Assembly: GCA_007182875.1 (NCBI GenBank)
Contig: AP019514.1
Location: 2,604,001-2,668,000, forward strand
From: Vreelandella sulfidaeris
GTDB taxonomy: Bacteria; Pseudomonadota; Gammaproteobacteria; Pseudomonadales; Halomonadaceae
Direction: 5' to 3'
Length of the DNA: 64,000 nt
Shown here: positions 34,873 to 47,010 of the stretch, in pieces
How the letters are laid out: every line of letters begins with the position of its first letter
Numbering within the stretch: position 1 is the first letter of the stretch
Made by a program: the position numbers and the translations under genes
The notes under the pieces: generated by a model
The model's input: the letters and a program-made list of their open reading frames with translations, nothing else
Told to the model about the DNA's origin: nothing
Databases searched by the model: none

Positions 34873-37125
34873 ATGCAAATGCCACCTAAATCGTCGCACT
34901 TTTACGCTCACTCGATCCCAGAAACAGACAAGCAAGCCTGGCAAACACTAGACGATCACTTACAGTGTGTCGCCGAAATGGCGGCAACACGCGCTGATCG
35001 CTTTGGTATGACAGATGCTGGATATACTGCGGGTCTTTACATGATTTAGGTAAATACAGCGCGCCTTTTCAACGGCGGCTGGAAGGCTCTCCGGAACGTG
35101 TCGATCATTCAACTGCAGGCGCTATTGTCGCTAAACAACGCTTCAAAGGAGGGATCGGTGACCTACTGGCCTACTGTATTGCGGGCCATCATGCGGGGCT
35201 TGCCAATGGCCGTGATTCAGGCGAACGCTCCCCGCTTAGTGAACGCCTTAAAGCAGATATCCCTGGGATAGATAACGCTTGGCAAGATGCGCTTACGCTT
35301 CCACAGGAGTTACGTCCTCCTGGCACGTTTACCCAACGTCCAGAACGGGGGTTCTTTCAACTCGCGTTTCTCACCAGAATGCTATTTTCATGCTTAGTCG
35401 ATGCAGACTACATTGATACCGAAACCTTCTACGCCCAGCATGAAAGCGGCCTAGCACAGCAACGCGGTGGCGGCGCTTCGCTACCGCATCTTCGCGCAGC
35501 ACTGAATCAACACTTAGCAACCTTCGACACCGAAACAGGCATTAACCAATTACGTGGGCATATCCCACGTGAAGTACGTAATAAAGCAGGAATGACACCC
35601 GGCTGTTTCAGCCTCACGGTGCCCACCGGCGGTGGCAAAACGCTAGCCTCCCTCGCCTTCGCGCTGGATCACGCCATCACCCATGGCATGGATCGCGTTA
35701 TCTACGTTATTCCCTTTACCAGCATCGTCGAGCAGAACGCTGCGGTGTTTCGGAAGGCGTTGGGTAAGTATGGCGCTGATGCAGTGCTCGAAAACCACAG
35801 CACCTTTGATGCTGAAAAATCGTCAAAAGGCGACAAGGATAGTCTTGATAAACTCAGACGCGACAGTGAGAACTGGGACGCACCCATTATCGTAACAACA
35901 TCTGTGCAATTCCTTGAAAGCCTCTTTGCCGCTAAAACATCACGCTGCCGCAAATTACATAATATTGCCCGTAGCGTCGTCATTCTGGATGAAGCACAGA
36001 CAATGCCCCTGCCCTTGCTGCGCCCAAGCGTTGCCGCACTGGATGAACTCGCGCTGAATTATCACACAAGCATTGTGCTCTGCACCGCTACCCAACCAGC
36101 CCTTATTGAAACCGATGATGCAGAGCATAGCTTCGCGGGTGGGTTTAAAGGCGTAGAGGAGCTAGCTCCCGATCCCAAAAACTATACCGAGAACTAAAGC
36201 GGGTGACAGTACGGCATACCGGCAGCTTAGATGACGCTCAATTACGCGACGAACTGTTAGACGTCGAACAGGTACTGTGCATTGTCAATAATCGCCGCCA
36301 TGCCAGAGCCCTTTACGAATCCATTGCCGAGCAACCAGGCGCTTTTCACCTCACTACCGCCATGTGTGCCGTTCATCGACGGCAGGTCTTACATCATATT
36401 CGTGAAACGCTTGAAAAAGGCAAGCCATGCCGCGTTGTATCTACGTCGTTAATAGAAGCTGGCGTCGATGTAGACTTTCCAAGGGTGCTTCGCGCCGAGG
36501 CGGGCTAGACTCTATCGCCCAAGCTGCTGGGCGCTGTAACCGTGAAGGCAGACGAACCGTTGAAGAAAGCGAAGTGCGTATTTTTGCCACGGCGAATGAA
36601 GAGTGGGCACCACCACCCGAGCTAAAACAATTCGCCCAAGCCACCTGTGAAGTGCTACGCCAACACGGTCACGACCCGCTTTCGCTGGAAGCGATAGAGG
36701 CGTATTTCACGCTACTTTACTGGCAGCAAGGGCCTGACCAACTCGACAAGCACCAACTGCTCTCGCTGATTGAAAAGGGCGGCTTGACGGTCTGCCCTTT
36801 GAAACCCTCGAACAGAAATTTCGCCTCATCGACAACAATCAACGGAGTGTCATTATTCCCAGAGACGATGACGCACGCAAAGCGATTAAAGATCTCGCCT
36901 TTGCCACAAGCCCTGGCGGCATCGCCCGAAAACTGCAGCTCTATACAGTGCAGTGCCTCATAACGGCTTTAGAGCCTTAGAAAAGTCGGTGCCATTGCGC
37001 CTATCGAGCCGGATAAATTTAATGACCAATTCATGCTACTGGTCAATGAAGACCTCTACGATGACGCGCTAGGGTTGAACTGGAGCGACCCAACCTTTAT
37101 GCGGGCAGAAAGCTTACAGTGGTAA
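34873..37125 (+). CDS. cas3: CRISPR-associated helicase/nuclease Cas3, subtype I-C (frameshifted)
   Basis: About 750 aa. N-terminal HD nuclease: [30 protein letters not shown] and [20 protein letters not shown]. Helicase core: Walker [38 protein letters not shown] box [22 protein letters not shown], and motif VI region AAGRCNREG. Effector nuclease recruited by Cascade to degrade target DNA. Breaks near 35038, 36193, 36500, 36800 and 36955; protein identity holds throughout. First gene of the operon; cas5c starts 27 bp downstream. Confidence 0.92.
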
Positions 37126-37151
37126 ACATACAATATTATTAGGGAGCAATT

Positions 37152-39636
<2,485 letters not shown>

Positions 39637-39640
<4 letters not shown>

Positions 39641-40507
39641 GCGCTATTGCTAACCGTTACGAATTTGTCCTTTTATTTGATGTCACCAACGGCAACCCCA
39701 ACGGCGACCCTGATGCAGGCAACTTGCCACGGCTCGACCCAGAAACAAACCAGGGGCTTATCACGGATGTTTGCCTAAAACGTAAAATTCGCAATTACGT
39801 GGCACTCGAAAAGAGCAAGACGCTGGCTATGCCATCTATATGCAAGAAAAGTCAGTGCTCAACAACCAGCATAAAAAAAGCCTATGAAGCGCTGAATATT
39901 AAACCTGAATCTAAAAAGCTTCCCAAGGAAGCGGAAAAAGCGCGCCAAGTAACCGAATGGATGTGCAATAACTTTTTTCGACGTGCGCACCTTCGGCGCA
40001 GTCATGACAACTGAAGTAAACTCCGGCCAAGTACGGGGCCCTGTCCAGGTGGCCTTTGCCAGCTCTATCGATCCCGTCATACCCATGGAAGTCTCCATTA
40101 CCCGTATGGCAGTTACCAACGAAAAGGATCTTGAAAAAGAGCGCACCATGGGGCGCAAGCACATCATTCCTTATGGCCTATACCGCGTACATGGCTACGT
40201 CTCTGCAAAACTAGCTGAACGTACCGGTTTTTCAGAAGACGATTTAGCTCTTTTATGGCGCTCTCTAATCAATATGTTTGAACACGACCGCTCTGCCGCG
40301 CGTGGTGAGATGTCCACCCGAAAACTTGTTGTTTTCAAGCATGATCACCCTATGGGTAACGCGCCCGCCCATGTGCTCTTCGATAGTGTTCAAGTGAAGC
40401 GTGTTGAGGGGAAAGAAGATACACCGGCACGCCACTACAGCGACTATCAAGTCAACATCGCCAGCGAGTCACTGCCGTCTGGTGTGACGGTAGAAGAACA
40501 TCTATAG
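39637..40507 (+). CDS. cas7c: Cas7c/Csd2 backbone subunit, subtype I-C (frameshifted)
   Basis: About 290 aa. Begins [19 protein letters not shown], then [47 protein letters not shown] and [19 protein letters not shown]: all characteristic Csd2 blocks. Several copies coat the crRNA in the Cascade complex. Breaks near 39825, 39870 and 39978. Starts inside the cas8c stop (ATGA). Confidence 0.93.
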
Positions 40508-40517
40508 GTGAAACGCC

Positions 40518-41154
40518 ATGGAAGAAGAGGCACGCCCTATTCCGCTTTCGGCCCTGCAGCATACGCTGTTCTGCCCGCGCCAATGCGCGCTGATCCATGT
40601 AGAGCAGCAATGGGCCGAAAACCGTTATACCGCTGAAGGCCGTTTATTACATGAACGCGCTGACCAGTTAGGGGCATCAGCGTCGCCGGGGCGTACACTT
40701 CCATGGTCTTGCCTTTGGCAAGTGAAGAGCTGGGCTTGAGCGGTATTGCCGATGTTGTAGAGTTTGATGAACGTCAATCACCTTTGACTGTCCGGCCTAT
40801 TGAGTACAAACGCGGACGACCTAAAGCGCACCGAGCGGATGAGGTGCAGCTTTGCGCTCAGGCGCTCTGCCTGGAAGAGATGCTAGATATCCATATCGAC
40901 TCTGGTGCCCTATTTTATGGCAAAACACGACGGCGCAAAGACGTCGTCTTTGATGCCACGCTACGCACGTTAACTCATCGTATTATTGAGCAAACCCGCG
41001 CTATTTTTGATGAGCAGCAGACGCCACAAGCTATTTACGACGCCAAAAGTGTGATCACTGCTCCCTTGTCGATATTTGCCAACCTCAAGTGTTTAGCAAG
41101 CAGCGCTCCGCAAGCCAATGGCTTACCCGCCAACTTGATGCCCTGGATGAGTAA
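40518..41154 (+). CDS. cas4: Cas4 exonuclease, subtype I-C (frameshifted)
   Basis: About 212 aa RecB-like nuclease with an Fe-S cluster that trims prespacers and selects PAM-containing ones. [18 protein letters not shown] (first Cys), [38 protein letters not shown] (nuclease Glu/Lys), then after one missing A near 41048 the tail [15 protein letters not shown] with the remaining cluster cysteines. Breaks near 40690 and 41048. The stop (41152-41154) is 5 bp before cas1. Confidence 0.92.
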
Positions 41155-41159
41155 CGCCA

Positions 41160-42202
41160 ATGCGACGACAGTTAAATTCACTGTACATCACCACCGAAGG
41201 TGCTTGGCTTAAAAAAAGAAGGCGCCAATATTGTCATGCAGGTAGAAGGGAAAGAGCGCGCCAGGCTTCCCATTCATATGCTGGAATCCCTTGTATGCTT
41301 TGGCCGTGTGCTTGTGTCTCCACCGTTAATGGGATTCTGCGCTGAACAAGGCGTTACCATCACCCACCTGTCACCGAACGGGAAATTCTTGGCGCGTATT
41401 GAAGGCCCCGTCTCTGGCAATGTATTACTCAGGCGCACTCAATATCGTGTCAGTGATAACGAAGCTTCCTGTTCGAGCCTAGTCAGTAGCCTTTTGATTG
41501 GTAAAGTCCATAACCAGCGCGCTGTTCTCGCCCGGGGCATTCGCGATTACGGCAGCAAGATGCCACCTCATGATCGCCAGCGTCTGGAAGCGGCTCGTGA
41601 CCGGCTAAGTCGCATCGCACGTAATTTACCGCAACCTGCCACAACCAATGAGCTACGGGGCCTAGAAGGAGAAGCCGCCCAAGTATATTTCAGCGTCTTC
41701 AATTTATTAGTGCGTCAAGAAGGTGATGCCTTTGAGTTTAAGGGCCGCAATCGACGCCCGCCGAGAGACCGCATTAATGCGTTATTGTCGTTTTTGTATA
41801 CGCTGCTCACCCACGACTGCCGTTCAGCACTAGAGAGCGTCGGCTTAGACCCTGCCGTGGGCTTTTTTACACCGGGATCGCCCAGGCCGCCCAAGCCTTG
41901 CGCTTGACCCTCGCAGAAGAGTTTCGCCCTTTGTTGGGTGATCGACTAGCCCTGTCGCTCATCAATCGCCGTCAGTTACGCGAAAAGACTTTAACATTAC
42001 TGAAAGCAATGGCGTCGTTATGACAGATGATGCCCGCAAGCTGGTGCTGACTGCTTACCAGGAGCGAAAGCGTGAAGAGCTGTTGCATACGTTTATTGAT
42101 GAAAAAGCCCCTATAGGCATGCTGCCCATACTGCAATCTCAATTAATAGCACGTCATCTGCGGGGTGACTTAGATGCTTACCCACCTTTCCTTTGGAAAT
42201 AG
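41160..42202 (+). CDS. cas1: Cas1 integrase, subtype I-C (frameshifted)
   Basis: About 347 aa. MRRQLNSLYITTEGAWL, EQGVTITHLSPNGKFLARIEG (family block), catalytic Glu in RGLEGEAAQVYFSVF, LLSFLYTLLTHDCRSALE, and the metal-binding His/Asp in [23 protein letters not shown]. Breaks near 41212, 41868 and 42005. With Cas2 it inserts new spacers at the leader end of the array 500 bp downstream. Confidence 0.94.
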
Positions 42203-42220
42203 CATACTGGGGGCAATATC

Positions 42221-42510
42221 ATGATGGTACTGGTCAGTTACGATGTCAGCACCTCTTCAGAGGGCGGTGAAGGCAGGCTGCGGCGAGTAGCAAAAGCGTG
42301 TCGAGATGTAGGGCAGCGAGTACAATTTTCCGTGTTTGAAATTGAAGTAGATCCCGATCAATGGGTACGCTTTCGTCAACGCTTGATCGACTTGATTGAT
42401 GACGAGGTGGACAGCTTACGCTTTTACTTCTTAGGCCGAAATTGGAAAACCGCATCGAACATATTGGTGCCAAGCCCGCCTTAGATATGAATGGCCCTTT
42501 AGTTTTTTAA
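42221..42510 (+). CDS. cas2: Cas2, subtype I-C (frameshifted at 3' end)
   Basis: About 96 aa. MMVLVSYDVSTSSEGGEGRL, RRVAKACRDVGQRVQFSVFE and RLIDLIDDEVDSLRFYFLG. After one missing base near 42451 it ends RIEHIGAKPALDMNGPLVF at 42508-42510, the usual I-C Cas2 tail. Structural partner of Cas1. Confidence 0.94.
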
Positions 42511-42696
42511 TGTTCTCTTGTTTGCGAACCCTAAGTGTCTTGCCAAATCCCGTCAGGTTCGCAGCTCTTTAATAAATTGATTTTAATAATAAATTCTTTC
42601 GTCTACTCCTTTGCACCCAGCAAAATCGGTTAATGCTCTGTGTTTCGCAAAAGCATGTCTTTTGCTTTTATTTTTCATGATGTTATAAACAGAACG
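42511..42696 (+). promoter_or_regulatory. CRISPR leader
   Basis: 186-bp AT-rich, gene-free stretch between cas2 and the first repeat. Contains TTTAATAAATTGATTTTAAT and TTTTGCTTTTATTTTTCATG segments. Being next to cas1-cas2 and at the end with the uniform repeats, it is the expected promoter and integration side. Confidence 0.8.
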
Positions 42697-44677
42697 GTCG
42701 CGCCTGCCCGGGGCGTGCGGATAGAAACCCTGTCAGCATGCAGTTCGACAATGAGTGGATCGTCGCGCGCCTGCCCGGGGCGTGCGGATAGAAACAGTTC
42801 TTGCGCCTGCGTCGTCGTGCTGGCATGGGGTCGCGCGCCTGCCCGGGGCGTGCGGATAGAAACGATGCGCTTACGCTTGGGGTTGTCCAGCACGTAGCGT
42901 CGCGCCCTGCCCGGGGCGTGCGGATAGAAACGTTGCCAACGAGCTTGAACCGCTTCAAGCGACCATGTCGCGCCTGCCCGGGGCGTGCGGATAGAAACCA
43001 GCTCTACCTGGATCGCCGCCGCCGGTACAAAACGTCGCGCCCTGCCCGGGGCGTGCGGATAGAAACCTGTACTTGATGACCACGCTCGTACTTGTTGCGG
43101 GTCGCGCCTGCCCGGGGCGTGCGGATAGAAACTCGTCTACGCCCGCCATCAGCGTTTTAATCTGACGTCGCGCCTGCCCGGGGCGTGCGGATAGAAACGT
43201 TCAATGCATCAATCATAACATCTGTTTGGTCATGTCGCGCGCCTGCCCGGGGCGTGCGGATAGAAACTTTGATCTATGGGAAGATGCCAAGCAAACGTTA
43301 GGGTCGCGCCTGCCCGGGGCGTGCGGATAGAAACGCTAGCCACTTGTTACAGTAAGGCCGGGAGAGTGCCGTCGCGCGCCTGCCCGGGGCGTGCGGATAG
43401 AAACACCGGGTCATGGAACAGCGCAGCGGCATTGACAGCGTCGCGCGCCTGCCCGGGGCGTGCGGATAGAAACAAGCAGCGTAATGATGCCCGAAAAGAA
43501 TCAGTAGCGGTCGCGCCTGCCCGGGGCGTGCGGATAGAAACGTTTGCCCATATTGCCCTGCATGATATAGCGCAAGTCGCGCCTGCCCGGGGCGTGCGGA
43601 TAGAAACCTGCCGAGGAGTTCAAGGCCGCCGCTGCGGATAAGTCGCGCCTGCCCGGGGCGTGCGGATAGAAACAAGAAGTTGGTGGTGCCGATGCCATTC
43701 TTGATGATGTCGCGCCCTGCCCGGGGCGTGCGGATAGAAACAATACTGTTCTGGACCGCCGCGCTCATATCGCCCACGTCGCCTGCCCGGGGCGTGCGGA
43801 TAGAAACTTTACTGGTGAGCGTGTTAGCCAGCATTACCGTGGGTCGCGCCCTGCCCGGGGCGTGCGGATAGAAACGCCTACACCCGCCCGGTATCGCCAA
43901 TAGTTAAACGTCGCGCCTGCCCGGGGCGTGCGGATAGAAACTCGAGCGCGGCCTCGATCAGGTCGAGCATCCGGCGTCGCGCCCTGCCCGGGGCGTGCGG
44001 ATAGAAACGCCGTGGATCCGGTAGAGGTGTAGGTGTTTGAACCGTCGCGCCTGCCCGGGGCGTGCGGATAGAAACACTCACAGGCGAACGATAGTGGCGG
44101 CGATAGCGGTCGCGCCCTGCCCGGGGCGTGCGGATAGAAAACTCAAGCGTGGCTATCTCACTGGCTGAAACTAGCGTCGCGCCTGCCCGGGGCGTGCGGA
44201 TAGAAACAACATGAAGCGGATTCACGCCCTGATAGTGAGCGGTCGCGCCTGCCCGGGGCGTGCGGATAGAAACGATTCCTGATTAATCACTGGCGCCTCT
44301 TCGCGATGGTCGCGCGCCTGCCCGGGGCGTGCGGATAGAAACAGCGTGGGTAGATCGACTTGCACCACACGGCTAGGGTCGCGCCTGCCCGGGGCGTGCG
44401 GATAGAAACAATCGTGCGCGTGCGCAAAGCCACCGCCCTGAACGTCGCGCCCTGCCCGGGGCGTGCGGATAGAAACCACATTATCCACCAGGGTAAGCTT
44501 TATAGCGGCTGGTCGCGCCTGCCCGGGGCGTGCGGATAGAAACTCTAACAGGGCGGCAAGGTGTGTGCTGCCCGTCCGGTCGCGCCGCCCGGGGCGTGCG
44601 GATAGAAACGCCTCTTTCTTTGAGTCGAACGTGTGCCCGTGAATGTCGCGCCCCGCACAGGGCGTGCGGATAGAAAC

Positions 44678-44712
44678 CATGGGGAGCGCGTAGAGCTAAA
44701 TGATGAGACTGC
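44678..44712 (+). repeat. CRISPR spacer 30, identical to spacer 35
   Basis: 35-nt spacer starting CATGGGGAGCGCGTAGAG; the same 35 nt occur at 45021-45055. Four other spacers lie between the copies. Confidence 0.95.
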
Positions 44713-45020
44713 GTCGCGCCCCCGCCCGGGGCGTGCGGATAGAAACACCTACAAATCGGATATCTGGCAACGCTGCACTGAGTCGCGCCCCCGCCCGGGG
44801 CGTGCGGATAGAAACAAGATCACGCCAACGCTTAATAACAGCCATACGTGCGTCGCGCCCCCGCCCGGGGCGTGCGGATAGAAACAAATGCCGCCAGCAT
44901 GTGCTTGTCGATGATCGACTGTCGCGCCCCGCACGGGGCGTGCGGATAGAAACTGTCCGGGTATCAGCATTAGACGCCCACCTCGAAATGTCGCCCCGCA
45001 CGGGGCGTGCGGATAGAAAC

Positions 45021-45055
45021 CATGGGGAGCGCGTAGAGCTAAATGATGAGACTGC
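45021..45055 (+). repeat. CRISPR spacer 35, identical to spacer 30
   Basis: Second copy of the spacer at 44678-44712. Its preceding repeat is a short form (31 nt) and its following repeat ends in AAAG instead of AAAC. Confidence 0.95.
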
Positions 45056-45315
45056 GTCGCGCCCCCGCACGGGGCGTGCGGATAGAAAGTTGGCGCGATG
45101 GTTAGCGATCTTTGCCAGCGTTTTGTCGCCCCACACGGGCGTGCGGATAGAAACTCATGCAATCGCTGCGCTCGCCAGCATCCTGGTAGGCCGCGCCACG
45201 CTAGGGGCGTGCGGTTATAAAATGACCTAAGTTGGCTAGGCTAAAGACTCTCATTAAGTCGCATAACGCCTGCCATTTTTCTTAATCAAATTTTATCAAT
45301 CAAACAAGGTGATTT

Positions 45316-46150
45316 ATGGCTGAACTACTCGATCCTACCAACGACTATGTGTTTAAACGACTCTTCGCAGAAGCACCTGAGCTACTTGTCAATTTGATTA
45401 ACGATCTCCGTCCTGACCTGCCCGATATAGCTTCAGTAGAGATTTTAAATCCCAATATTGAACCGAGCGAGCTAACGGGAAAATACATCATTCTTGATGT
45501 GCTTGCGCGTGATGGTAGTGGTCACTGCTATAATGTGGAAATACAGGTACGCCGTTATGGCGCATGGCACAAGCGTGGATTATTTTATCTTACCCGCATG
45601 CTTGGTTCTCAACTCAACATAGGTGAGGATTATCGAGAATTAAGGGCTTCAGTAGGCCTGCATTTATTAGATTTTGATCTATTTACAGATACCGAGGAAC
45701 AACGCGAACAAGCCATATGGCGATTTGAAATGCGCGATGAATGCCAACCCAATGTTTCGCTCGGGAACATTCTTCAAATGAATTTGATCGAACTTAGTAA
45801 GGCTGATCGTTTAGGGCTCCCATCCGACCCACTTGCGGCATGGATCACCTTTTCAAACATTGGCAGGAGGAATTGACCATGGCTAATATTGCCCACGAGC
45901 CTGTAAAAAAGGCAATGAACCGTATCAAACAACTCAGTGCCGATGAAGAAACCCGCCGCCTCGCTTTTGTCCGTGAACGCGCCTTGCGTGATGAGGTTTC
46001 TTTATCAACGACGCAGAGCAGCGTGGAATCGAAAAAGGCCGTGAGAACGTCGCTCAGAAGCTCATTGAGATGAATGTGCTAACTGATGACCAAATTGCCA
46101 CTGCGTCAGGCTTGACTACTGCAGAGGTTAAAGCCCTGCGCAATGGCTAG
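45316..46150 (+). CDS. Rpn family recombination-promoting nuclease (PD-(D/E)XK), frameshifted
   Basis: About 277 aa. MAELLDPTNDYVFKRLFAE is the Rpn/transposase_31 start (LDPTNDYVFK). The nuclease core follows: ILDVLARDGSGHCYNVEIQV, with the Asp and E-x-Q of PD-(D/E)XK, then RYGAWHKRGLFYLTRML. The C-terminus after breaks near 45860 and 46005 reads NIAHEPVKKAMNRIKQLSADEETRR and a helix EKGRENVAQKLIEMNVLTDDQ. E. coli RpnA-like proteins promote RecA-independent recombination. Placed 94 bp past the last CRISPR repeat, same strand; link to CRISPR is only positional. Confidence 0.88.
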
Positions 46151-46319
46151 TTTCCAGGCCAGCGGTGAAGCGGCCGGCCGCAGTAGGTCTCTAGTTATGT
46201 AATTTTCAAAATTGCATTGTCCATAAGCGTTACGTGTACCTACTTCCATACTGTAGTTGTGATTCCTACGTTTTCTCGGCAACCTAGTCCTTATTCACTC
46301 GACGCCGAGCACTGCCACC

Positions 46320-46908
46320 ATGCCTACTGCCTTTGATCAAACGCTCGCGGCCATTGACGCCCTGCATGCTGAGGATCCGCGCGCCACTAACCTCGCCGAT
46401 GGCACATCCATGCCCCAGGAACTGGCCTACGCCCAGCGCATGAGTGAGTGGCTAGAGCGTGTCCATGATGCTCCGGATGAGGTACTGCGCCTCGCCGTGC
46501 GTGCCCAGCACTTGCAGCGCTGGCTAGTGCCCCGTGATGAGTATCCCGAAGGGCGTGTGGTTATTTGACCTGGCGACGCGACCAGGGCAAGCGAGCGGGC
46601 GAAACTACTGCCCAGTTAATGCGCGATGCGGGCTATGCAGCCGAAGAGGCCGACCGCGCAGCGACGATAATTGGCAAAAAGGCCTGGGCCGCGATCCTGA
46701 CGTTCAAGCGCTGGAAGATTGCGCCTGTCTGGTATTTCTGGAGAACTACTTTGCCGACTTCTCGCGTAAGATCGAACACGACCACATGGTGCGTATTGTG
46801 CAGATGACGTGGCGCAAAATGTCACCCCGCGCCCACGAGCTAGCCCTCGCACTGCCGATGTCGGACGCCTCCTTAGCGCTGGTCAAAGAAGCGCTGGGCG
46901 CAGAGTAA
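46320..46908 (+). CDS. DUF4202 family protein (frameshifted)
   Basis: About 195 aa. MPTAFDQTLAAIDALHAEDP, ELAYAQRMSEWLERV, RAQHLQRWLVPRDEYP (with conserved RAQHLQRW), TWRRDQGKRAGE, ALEDCACLVFLENYFADF and ARELALALP-like end. These are blocks of DUF4202, predominantly helical and HD-like by its His/Asp pattern; function unknown. Breaks near 46555 and 46680. Followed after about 100 bp by ydiJ. Confidence 0.8.
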
Positions 46909-47010
46909 GCGACAGCGTAAAGCGTGACGGTGAGATGCAGCCAGACAGCCGCTGCGGTAAAGTAGCGGTCTTCTTTTATTGCGCCCCCGGCACTGACGGC
47001 TTGATCAACT

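Larger units (their letters stand above)
42697..45222 (+). CRISPR. Type I-C CRISPR array, 38 repeats and 37 spacers
   Basis: I counted 38 repeat units from 42697-42728 to a degenerate last unit at 45190-45222. Repeats are 30-34 nt: GTCGCGC(C) start, hairpin with CCCGGGGCG or CACGGGGCG, and end GTGCGGATAGAAAC. Spacers are 33-36 nt, most 34 or 35. Units 1-29 carry the CTGCCCGGGGCG form; units 30-37 carry CCCCGCAC or CCCCCGCCC forms. Length differences between neighbouring repeats lie in the C run and are probably partly sequencing noise. Leader side is at 42697, since it adjoins cas2 and the far end is degenerate. Spacers 30 and 35 are identical. Confidence 0.97.

Noticed and set aside
43298..43900. 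Long minus-strand frame (200 aa) made of repeated FLSARPGQAR/FYPHAPGRR units, and similar frames on both strands across the array
   Set aside because: They are translations of the CRISPR repeat and change with repeat length; not genes.
42720..45190. Self-targeting spacers against this window
   Set aside because: I saw no spacer recurring outside the array, but I could not search both strands exhaustively, so no claim is made.
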